The position numbers were made by a program, and so were the translations under genes. Positions 26,097-33,056 of a stretch of DNA of 39,940 nt are shown in pieces. The stretch covers positions 278,391 to 318,330 of the forward strand of contig NZ_MBFM01000004.1 of assembly GCF_001696715.1 (NCBI RefSeq), written 5' to 3'. The notes below the pieces were generated by a model, which was not told the origin of the DNA, did not search any database, and worked only from the letters and a program-made list of their open reading frames with translations. Position 1 is the stretch's first letter. Each line of letters begins with the position of its first letter. The stretch comes from Thauera phenolivorans. GTDB lineage: Bacteria; Pseudomonadota; Gammaproteobacteria; Burkholderiales; Rhodocyclaceae.

Positions 26097-27833
26097 ATGA
26101 AACCCAGCAAGAACCCCGCCGCCGACACCCCGCCCGCGCCCTCGAACTTCATCCGCAGCATCATCGACGAGGATAATCGCACGGGCAAATGGGGCGCCCG
26201 CGTCGAGACGCGCTTTCCGCCCGAGCCCAACGGCTACCTGCACTACGGCCACGCCAAGTCGATCTGCCTGAACTTCGGGCTGGCCGAGGCCTACGGCGGC
26301 GTCTGTCACATGCGCTTCGACGACACCAACCCTGAGAAGGAAGAGCAGGAATACGTCGACGCGATCCTCGAGGCGGTGCGCTGGCTCGGCTACGACTGGG
26401 GCGAACACCTGTACTTCGCCTCGGACTATTTCGATCGCATGCACGATTGCGCGCTGAGCCTGATCGAGGCCGGCAAGGCCTACGTCGATTCGCAGTCGGC
26501 CGAGGAGATGCGCGCCAGCCGCGGCACGCTCACCGAGCCGGGCAGGAACAGCCCCTACCGCGATCGCGGCGTCGAGGAAAACCTCGACCTGTTCGCGCGC
26601 ATGCGCGCCGGCGAATTCGCCGAGGGCACGCACATCCTGCGCGCCAGGATCGACATGGCGAGCCCCAACATCAACCTGCGTGACCCGGCGATCTACCGCA
26701 TCCGCCACGCCACCCACCACCGCACGGGCGACAAGTGGTGCATCTACCCGATGTACACCTTCGCCCACCCGATCGAGGACGCGATCGAGAACATCACCCA
26801 CTCGGTGTGCACGCTCGAGTTCGAGGACCAGCGCCCCTTCTACGACTGGCTGCTCGACGCGCTCGCCACCGAGGGCCAGTTTCCGCGCCCTCTGCCGCAG
26901 CAGATCGAGTTCGCCCGCCTGAACCTCACCTACGTGGTGCTGTCCAAGCGCAAGCTGATCCAGCTCGTCAATGAGGGCCACGTCGCCGGCTGGGACGACC
27001 CCCGCCTGCCGACCCTGGCCGGCGCCCGTCGCCGCGGCTTCACCCCGGCGGGTTTCCGCCGCTTCGCGGAACAGATCGGGGTCTCGAAGGCCGACTCCTG
27101 GATCGACATGGGCGTGCTCGAGGAATGCATGCGCGACGACCTCAACGACGCCGCCGAGCGTCGCGTCGCGGTGCTCGACCCCCTGAAGCTCGTGCTCACC
27201 AACTACCCCGAGGGCCAGTCGGAGCTGTGCCAGGCACCCAATCACCCGCTCAAGCCGGAGCTCGGCAAGCGCGACATGCCGTTCAGCCGCGCGCTGTGGA
27301 TCGAGCGCGAGGACTTCATGGAAGCGCCGGCGAAGGGCTTTCACCGCCTCTATCCGGGCAACATGGTGCGGCTGCGCTACGGCTACGTGGTGAAGTGCAT
27401 CGGCTGCGAGAAGGATGCCGACGGCAAGATCACCACCGTGTTCGCCGAATACATGCCCGACTCCAGGTCGGGCACCCCGGGCGCCGACAACTACAAGGTG
27501 AAGGGCAACCTGCACTGGGTGTCGGCCGCGCATGGCTTCGAGGCGGAGGTCCGCCTCTACGACCGCCTGTTCGCCCACCCCCACCCCGGCCAGCGCCGCG
27601 AGGGGGACGCGCCCGACGCCGAGCGCGATTTCCTCGACGACATCAACCCCGCGTCGATGCGCGTGATCCGCGCCTGGCTCGAGCCGGCGCTGCAGGGCGT
27701 GGCGCCGGAAGCCCGCTTCCAGTTCGAGCGCCACGGCTACTTCGTCGCCGACCGCGTGGATTCGAAGCCCGGCGCGCCGGTGTTCAACCGCACGGTCACG
27801 TTGAAGGACTCGTGGGCCAAGGGCGGGAAGTGA
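26097..27833 (+). CDS. glnS: Glutaminyl-tRNA synthetase
   Basis: GlnRS attaches glutamine to tRNA-Gln. The 578-residue class I synthetase has the HIGH-type motif in RFPPEPNGYLHYGHAKS (residues about 39-55), the KMSKS-type motif VLSKRKL near 283, the glutamine/ATP-binding segment CHMRFDDTNPEKEEQEYVDAI, and the C-terminal anticodon-binding beta-barrels. GlnRS-specific LHYGHAKSICLNFGLAEAYGG and HSVCTLEFEDQRPFYDWLLDAL separate it from GltX. The N-terminus (MKPSKNPAADTPPAPSNFIRSIIDEDN) fits known forms. It is transcribed alone; a 204-bp gap with no recognisable signal separates it from the ABC export operon. Confidence 0.97.
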   Translation: MKPSKNPAADTPPAPSNFIRSIIDEDNRTGKWGARVETRFPPEPNGYLHYGHAKSICLNFGLAEAYGGVCHMRFDDTNPEKEEQEYVDAILEAVRWLGYDWGEHLYFASDYFDRMHDCALSLIEAGKAYVDSQSAEEMRASRGTLTEPGRNSPYRDRGVEENLDLFARMRAGEFAEGTHILRARIDMASPNINLRDPAIYRIRHATHHRTGDKWCIYPMYTFAHPIEDAIENITHSVCTLEFEDQRPFYDWLLDALATEGQFPRPLPQQIEFARLNLTYVVLSKRKLIQLVNEGHVAGWDDPRLPTLAGARRRGFTPAGFRRFAEQIGVSKADSWIDMGVLEECMRDDLNDAAERRVAVLDPLKLVLTNYPEGQSELCQAPNHPLKPELGKRDMPFSRALWIEREDFMEAPAKGFHRLYPGNMVRLRYGYVVKCIGCEKDADGKITTVFAEYMPDSRSGTPGADNYKVKGNLHWVSAAHGFEAEVRLYDRLFAHPHPGQRREGDAPDAERDFLDDINPASMRVIRAWLEPALQGVAPEARFQFERHGYFVADRVDSKPGAPVFNRTVTLKDSWAKGGK

Positions 27834-28037
27834 GCCCCTCGAGCCGGAGCCAGGGGCATGCCAGCTAGAGGCGGCGCAGGAACGCGCGCGCTCACTCCCG
27901 GTAGCAGCGGTGACTGCCGTGTCCCCGCCGAATTCGCGGCGCTCACCGCGCGTGCCGCGCACCGCACCGACGTCCCCCGTCGCGGCGGCGAGCGTCGCGT
28001 CGTCGCCTCCCGCGCCCACGCGTGACCGCCGTCGGCC

Positions 28038-29183
28038 ATGAAGACCTTCCGCCGCCTGCTCCTCCTCGTCACCGTGATCGCCCTCCTCGGTGCGGCAGGC
28101 TGGTGGTTCAGCCGGCCGCAAGCGATCCCGGTCATCCTGCATGAGGTCGCGCGCGGCACCGTGGAGGCGACGCTCGCCAACACCCGCGCCGGCGAGGTCG
28201 AGGCCTGCCAGCGCACCCGGCTGGCCACTATCGTCGGCGGCCGCATCGACTACCTCGGGGTGCGCGAGGGCGACCGGGTCGAGGCCGGCCAGGTGCTGAT
28301 GCGGCTGTGGCATGGCGACCTCGAGGCCCGCCTCACGGTCCACCGCGCCCAGGTGCTGGCAAGCCAGCGCCGCGCGCAGGAGGCCTGCACCCTGGCCGCC
28401 AACGCTGAACGCGAAGCCGCGCGCCAGGCGCAGCTGGTGCGGCGCGGCTTCGTCTCCGCCAGCGCCGAGGAGCTCGCCCGCGCCGAGGCGCGCGCCCGCC
28501 GCGCCGGCTGCGAGGGCGCGCGCGCCGAGGTCGCCACCGCCGAGGCCCAGCTGCAGGCGACCGAAACCGAGCGCGAGCGCACGGTGCTGATCGCCCCCTT
28601 CGCCGGCACGGTGGCGAAGATCACCGGCGAGCTCGGGGAGATCTCCATCCCTTCCCCGCCCGGTGTGCCGACGCCGCCGGCGATCGATCTCATCGACGAC
28701 AGCTGCCTCTACGTCAGCGCGCCGATGGACGAGATCGACGCCCCCAGGATCGCGCCCGGCCAGCCGGTACGGATCACCGTCGAGGCCCTGCCCGACAAGG
28801 TCTTCGAGGGGCGCGTGCGGCGCGTCGCGCCCTACATCACGGCGGTCGAGAAGCAGGCGCGCACGGTGGAGGTCGAGGTCGATTTCGCCGACCCGGCGGA
28901 GGCGAAAGGCCTGCTGGTGGGCTACAGCGCCGACGTCGAGATCGTGCTCGCGGTGCGCGAGGACGTGTTGCGCGTCCCCACCGCCGCGCTGCGCGAGGGC
29001 GACCGGGTGCTGGTCGAGGATGGCAGCGTGCTGCACGAACGCACGCTCGCCACCGGCATCGCCAACTGGGAGTTCACCGAGGTGATCGAGGGACTCGCCG
29101 CCGGCGAGCGGGTGGTGCTGTCGCTCGAGCGCGAGGGCGTGCGCGCGGACGCGCGCGTGGTCGCCGAGTCGCCCGCGCGCTGA
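28038..29183 (+). CDS. Periplasmic adaptor of a MacAB-like ABC exporter
   Basis: A 381-residue HlyD/MacA-type membrane fusion protein. One N-terminal helix (LLLLVTVIALLGAAGWWF) anchors it in the inner membrane. The lipoyl half-motifs are IVGGRIDYLGVREGDRVEAGQVLMRL (near 66-92) and TVLIAPFAGTVAKITGELGEIS (near 190-212), flanking a helical hairpin. A beta-barrel domain (CLYVSAPMDEIDAPRIAPGQPVRITVE) and a membrane-proximal domain follow. It is the first gene of a four-gene operon with an ATPase and two permeases. No outer-membrane channel gene is in the operon; the tolC at 1.3-2.7 kb is a possible partner. Confidence 0.9.
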   Translation: MKTFRRLLLLVTVIALLGAAGWWFSRPQAIPVILHEVARGTVEATLANTRAGEVEACQRTRLATIVGGRIDYLGVREGDRVEAGQVLMRLWHGDLEARLTVHRAQVLASQRRAQEACTLAANAEREAARQAQLVRRGFVSASAEELARAEARARRAGCEGARAEVATAEAQLQATETERERTVLIAPFAGTVAKITGELGEISIPSPPGVPTPPAIDLIDDSCLYVSAPMDEIDAPRIAPGQPVRITVEALPDKVFEGRVRRVAPYITAVEKQARTVEVEVDFADPAEAKGLLVGYSADVEIVLAVREDVLRVPTAALREGDRVLVEDGSVLHERTLATGIANWEFTEVIEGLAAGERVVLSLEREGVRADARVVAESPAR

Positions 29184-29202
29184 GCGGCCGGAGCGGGCGA
29201 CG

Positions 29203-29898
29203 ATGGCGCAGATCGAACTCGAGCACATCGAACGCATCTTCCGCCTCGGCGACAGCGAAGTGCACGCGCTGCGCGATGTGAGCCTGCGCATCGAGGCGGG
29301 AGAGTACCTCGCGGTGATGGGCCCCTCCGGCTCGGGCAAGTCCACCCTGCTCAACCTGCTCGGCCTGCTCGACCGTCCCAACGCCGGCCACTACCGGCTC
29401 GAGGGCCGCGACGTCACCACGCTGTCGGCCGACGAGCAGGCCAGGGTGCGCAGCGCGCGCATCGGCTTCGTGTTCCAGAGCTTCCACCTCGTGCCGCGCC
29501 TCAGCGCGGCGGAGAACATCGGCCTGCCGCTGATGCTCGCCGGGGTCGCCCCCGCCGAACGCGCGCAGCGGGTGGCGCAGGCGCTCGCCGACTTCGGCCT
29601 CGAGCAGCGTGCCGGCCACCGCCCCGAGGAGCTCTCCGGCGGCCAGCGCCAGCGCGTGGCGATCGCGCGCGCCACCATCATGCGTCCGGCGATGCTGCTC
29701 GCCGACGAGCCCACCGGCAACCTCGACCGCAGCACCGGCCAGGAGGTCACCGCCCTGCTCGAGGCGCTCAACGCCGGCGGCACCACCCTGATCGTCGTCA
29801 CCCACGACCCCGTCATGGGCGCGCGCGCCCGGCGCCGGGTGCTGATGGAGGACGGCGCGATCCGCCGCGACGAGGCGGTGGCGCCGGCTGCGCCTTGA
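29203..29898 (+). CDS. ABC exporter ATP-binding protein (MacB/LolD type)
   Basis: This 231-residue ATPase powers the two following permeases. All motifs are in place: Walker A GPSGSGKST (near 40-48), Q-loop VFQSFHLVPRLSAAENI, signature LSGGQRQRVAIARA, Walker B MLLADEPTGNLD and H-loop VVTHDP. The spacing and the LSADEQARVRSARIGFVFQ segment are typical of the MacB/LolD/FtsE group. It lies 19 bp after the adaptor gene and overlaps the next gene by 4 bp. Confidence 0.95.
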   Translation: MAQIELEHIERIFRLGDSEVHALRDVSLRIEAGEYLAVMGPSGSGKSTLLNLLGLLDRPNAGHYRLEGRDVTTLSADEQARVRSARIGFVFQSFHLVPRLSAAENIGLPLMLAGVAPAERAQRVAQALADFGLEQRAGHRPEELSGGQRQRVAIARATIMRPAMLLADEPTGNLDRSTGQEVTALLEALNAGGTTLIVVTHDPVMGARARRRVLMEDGAIRRDEAVAPAAP

Positions 29899-31103
29899 GC
29901 CCCGCCGACACCCTGCGCTTCGCCGCCGCTGCGGCGCTCGGCAACCGCCTGCGCAGCGCGCTGATGGTGCTCGCGATGTCGATCGGCGTGGCCGCGGTGG
30001 TGGTGCTCACCGCGCTCGGCGACGGCGCCCGCCGCTATGTGGTCGGCGAGTTCGCCGCGCTCGGCGCCAGCCTGGTGATCGTGCTGCCCGGCCGCACCGA
30101 GACCGGCGGGGTGAATCCGGGCAGCTTCATCACCAGCACACCGCGCGACCTCACCGTCGATGACGCCGCCGCCCTGCTGCGCGCGCCCTCGGTCAACCGG
30201 GTGGCGCCGCTCGCGGTGGGCAATGCCGAGCTCTCGTCCGGCGGCCGGGTGCGCGAGGCGATGGTGGTCGGCACCAGCGCGGATTATCTGGACCTGCGCA
30301 AGATGGCGCTATCGGCCGGGCGCTTCCTGCCGCGCGAGGACTTCTCGCGCGCCTCCGGGCTCGCGGTGATCGGCGAGACCCTGCGCGCCGAGTTCTTCGG
30401 CAACGGTCCGGCGGTCGGGCGCAGCATCCGCGCCGGAGACCGCCGCCTGCGGGTGATCGGCGTGCTCGCGCCGGCCGGCCAGGGCCTGGGCATGAACAGC
30501 GACGAGATGCTGATCGTGCCGGTCGCTACCGCGCAGGCGATGTTCGACACCAACACCCTGTTCCGCATCATGGTCGAGGCGCGCGGCCGCGAGGCGCTCG
30601 GCGCCGCCCAGCGCGAAATGGAAACCATCCTGCGCGCCCGCCATGACGGCGAGCTCGACGTCACCCTGATCAGCCAGGATGCGGTGCTCGGCACCTTCGA
30701 CCGCATCCTCGGCGCCCTGACCCTGGGCGTCGCCGGCATCGCCGCGATCAGCCTGGCGGTGGCCGGCATCCTGGTGATGAACGTGATGCTGGTGGCGGTG
30801 ACCCAGCGCACCGCCGAGATTGGCCTGCTGATGGCGCTCGGCGCCAGCGGCCGGCTGATCCGCACCGCCTTCCTCGTCGAGGCGGCGCTGCTGTCGATCG
30901 CGGGCGCGGCGGTCGGCTTCCTGCTCGGCCACGCCGGCGCATGGGCGATCCGGCTCGCCTACCCGGTGCTGCCGGCCTGGCCACCGGCCTGGGCGGTGGC
31001 CGCGGCGGTCGGCACCGCGCTCGTCACCGGGCTGGGCTTCGGGGTGATGCCGGCGCGCCGGGCGGCGCGGCTCGATCCGGTGCAGGCGCTGGCGAGGCGC
31101 TGA
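29895..31103 (+). CDS. ABC exporter permease 1 (MacB/FtsX type)
   Basis: A 402-residue permease with one N-terminal membrane helix (LRSALMVLAMSIGVAAVVVLTALG), a periplasmic MacB-like domain (about 45-270), and three C-terminal helices of the FtsX fold (LGVAGIAAISLAVAGILVMNVMLVAVTQRTAEIGLLMALGAS ...). The start is a TTG at 29895 that overlaps the ATPase stop in a TTGA arrangement; no better start keeps the first helix. Unlike E. coli MacB, the ATPase is a separate protein. It pairs with the next gene, probably as a heterodimer. Confidence 0.9.
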   Translation: MSPADTLRFAAAAALGNRLRSALMVLAMSIGVAAVVVLTALGDGARRYVVGEFAALGASLVIVLPGRTETGGVNPGSFITSTPRDLTVDDAAALLRAPSVNRVAPLAVGNAELSSGGRVREAMVVGTSADYLDLRKMALSAGRFLPREDFSRASGLAVIGETLRAEFFGNGPAVGRSIRAGDRRLRVIGVLAPAGQGLGMNSDEMLIVPVATAQAMFDTNTLFRIMVEARGREALGAAQREMETILRARHDGELDVTLISQDAVLGTFDRILGALTLGVAGIAAISLAVAGILVMNVMLVAVTQRTAEIGLLMALGASGRLIRTAFLVEAALLSIAGAAVGFLLGHAGAWAIRLAYPVLPAWPPAWAVAAAVGTALVTGLGFGVMPARRAARLDPVQALARR

Positions 31104-31108
31104 ACGCG

Positions 31109-32308
31109 ATGCGCTGGCAGGACTTCCTCGGCCTCTCGCTGCGCGCGCTCACCGCGCACCGGCTGCGCAGCTTCCTCACCCTGCTCGGCATCGGCGTCGG
31201 CATCGCCGCGGTGATCCTGCTGACCTCGATCGGCGAGGGCCTGCACCAGTTCGTGCTGAAGGAGTTCGGCCAGTTCGGCACCAACGTGATCAGCATCACC
31301 CCGGGGCGCCAGGGCACGCGCGGCGGCCCGCCCGGCCTGCCGTCGACTGCGCGCGAGCTCACCCTGGCCGACGCCGAGGCGCTCGCCCGCGTGCCCTGGG
31401 TGCGCAAGGTGAGCGGCTCGGTCAGCGGCAACGCCGAGGTGCGTGCCAGGGGCAGGGTACGGCGCACGATGGTGCTCGGGGTGGGCGCCGACATGCAGGA
31501 GGTCTACTCGATGCGGGTGCGGGTCGGGCGCTTCCTGCCGCCGGACGACCCGGCCAGCGCGCGCGCCTTCGTGGTGCTCGGCGCCAAGCTGAAGCAGGAG
31601 CTGTTCGGCGCCGCCAGCCCGCTCGGCGAGCGGCTCGAGATCGGCGGCGAGCGCTACCGGGTGATCGGCATCATGGAGGAGAAGGGCCAATTCCTCGGCT
31701 TCGACCTCGACGACACCGCCTACATCCCGGTCGGCCGCGCGCTCGGCCTGTACCAGCGCGACGGGCTGATGGAGATCAACCTGACTTATGATCCGACGGT
31801 CGCTGCCGACAAGGTCGCCGAGGCGGTGCGCCAGGCGCTCGCCGCGCGCCACGGCCGCGAGGACTTCACCCTGATCACGCAGGCGGACATGCTGGCGACG
31901 CTGTCCAATATTCTCGGCATCCTCACCGCCGCGGTCGGCGCGCTCGGCGGCATCTCGTTGCTGGTCGGCGGGGTCGGCATCGTCACCATCATGACCATCG
32001 CGGTCACCGAACGCACCAACGAGATCGGCCTGCTGGTCGCGCTCGGCGCGCGCCGGCGCACCATCCTGCTGCTCTTCCTCGGCGAGGCGGTGGCGCTGGC
32101 GGCGATCGGCGGCGCGCTCGGCCTCGCCGCCGGCGCCGGCATCGCCCAGCTCGCCGGACTGCTGGTGCCGGCGCTGCCGGTGGCCACCCCGTGGCGCTTC
32201 GTGCTTGCCGCCGAAGCGCTCGCGCTGGCGATCGGCCTCGCCGCCGGCGTGCTGCCTGCGCGCCGCGCGGCGCGCATGAATGCGGTCGACGCCTTGCGCG
32301 CTGAATAA
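31109..32308 (+). CDS. ABC exporter permease 2 (MacB/FtsX type)
   Basis: A 399-residue paralogue of permease 1 with the same layout: N-terminal helix (LRSFLTLLGIGVGIAAVILLTSIGEGLHQF), a periplasmic domain, and FtsX helices including ISLLVGGVGIVTIMTIAVTERTNEIGLLVALGARRR. The start is the ATG at 31109 (MRWQDFLGLSLRALTAHRLRS), 5 bp after the previous stop; the open frame upstream of it is antiparallel noise within permease 1. It ends the operon. Two unlike MacB-type permeases, a separate ATPase and an adaptor fit peptide, lipid or macrolide-type export; the cargo is unknown. Confidence 0.9.
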   Translation: MRWQDFLGLSLRALTAHRLRSFLTLLGIGVGIAAVILLTSIGEGLHQFVLKEFGQFGTNVISITPGRQGTRGGPPGLPSTARELTLADAEALARVPWVRKVSGSVSGNAEVRARGRVRRTMVLGVGADMQEVYSMRVRVGRFLPPDDPASARAFVVLGAKLKQELFGAASPLGERLEIGGERYRVIGIMEEKGQFLGFDLDDTAYIPVGRALGLYQRDGLMEINLTYDPTVAADKVAEAVRQALAARHGREDFTLITQADMLATLSNILGILTAAVGALGGISLLVGGVGIVTIMTIAVTERTNEIGLLVALGARRRTILLLFLGEAVALAAIGGALGLAAGAGIAQLAGLLVPALPVATPWRFVLAAEALALAIGLAAGVLPARRAARMNAVDALRAE

Positions 32309-32332
32309 GGAGCTGAAACCGGGGGGCGACGC

Positions 32333-32369
32333 CGAAAACGTTGCATTCGAAAACGTTGCGTCGACGCAA
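32333..32369. promoter_or_regulatory. Direct repeats and 14-bp palindrome before the cysteine-rich gene
   Basis: CGAAAACGTTGC occurs at 32333-32344 and again at 32348-32359 (15-bp period), running into the perfect palindrome TTGCGTCGACGCAA (32356-32369). This sits 25-60 bp behind the ABC operon and just before the FNR-like site. It probably binds a regulator, which I cannot name. Confidence 0.4.
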
Positions 32370-32372
32370 ACA

Positions 32373-32386
32373 TTGACCTGGGTCAA
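32373..32386. promoter_or_regulatory. FNR/ANR/DNR-like binding site
   Basis: TTGAC-CTGG-GTCAA is a perfect dyad and matches the FNR-family consensus TTGAT-N4-ATCAA at 8 of 10 conserved bases, with symmetric changes. The region after it is AT-rich (TACTTATT, CTAAATTAGG), fitting a promoter placed for class II activation, but no ideal -10 was found. An 8-bp inverted repeat ACTTACTT (32410-32417) / AAGTAAGT (32450-32457) lies in the leader. The site is 115 bp from the start codon of the cysteine-rich gene. Confidence 0.55.
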
Positions 32387-32500
32387 CAAGAAGCGCTTTC
32401 GGCCAGCAAACTTACTTATTACAGGCTAAATTAGGTTCAAAGAAACAGGAAGTAAGTCACGAGAATAAGGAATTATTAGTAGTAAGAAGAGGAGGCTGAA

Positions 32501-32782
32501 ATGTGCTTTTTTGACTCTCCGATAGGGCGTTGCGAAGTTGCGCGGGAAATGGTGCTGCTCGACCAGACCCAGCATGAATGCGCGCACGAACATGGCTGTC
32601 CGCCCGGTCAGGTCTGTCCGTTCGACAGCTGCTTCTGTGAAATGAGCGGCGTCTCCGCCGAACATCTGAGCGAACTCGCCGCGGCCAAGGCTGCTGAATT
32701 CGCCGCGCTGCGCAAGGCAGGTGGCAAGCAAGCCGAACCGGTCGCGCAGTCCGAACGCAAGAACCTAGCGCTGGCCGCATGA
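32501..32782 (+). CDS. Small cysteine-rich protein of unknown function
   Basis: A 93-residue protein that I do not recognise. Seven cysteines lie in the first half: Cys2, Cys11, Cys27, Cys33, Cys39, Cys44 and Cys46, with His25, His29 and His31 between. The core pattern is C-x5-C-x5-C-x4-C-x-C (CAHEHGC...VC...CFC), which suggests binding of a metal or iron-sulfur cluster, or redox chemistry. The second half (about 48-93) is a charged, Ala-rich probable helix. There is no signal peptide or membrane segment, so it should be cytoplasmic. A textbook AGGAGG site 5 bp before the ATG and the FNR-like upstream site support a real gene. It stands alone between the ABC operon and the Mrp operon. Confidence 0.78.
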   Translation: MCFFDSPIGRCEVAREMVLLDQTQHECAHEHGCPPGQVCPFDSCFCEMSGVSAEHLSELAAAKAAEFAALRKAGGKQAEPVAQSERKNLALAA

Positions 32783-33056
32783 CGCGAACCATGCCGGCAT
32801 CCAGGCCAAGGGGGCAGTGAAGCGAAGTCTTCCTGCCCTCTTCTCTTTTCCGACCCCCATCCCTTCGACCCCGTGGTTTCGCGGCCTCCGCCCCCGCCGA
32901 CCGCACCACCCTCCCTGACACCCATGAGACTGGCTCAGGAACCCTGCAAGGCCGGCACGGTCATGTTCCCATAAGCAAGAACGCCACGATCCGCCCGCCT
33001 CGGCGAGATCGACATCCGGGGGGGACCAGCTAGATGCAGACGGCAGAAGGGAAGTC

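Noticed and set aside
27834-28037. A promoter or small gene between glnS and the ABC export operon
   Set aside because: Only uniformly GC-rich sequence was seen, with no -10/-35 pair, -24/-12 pair, ribosome site or dyad clear enough to support a call.
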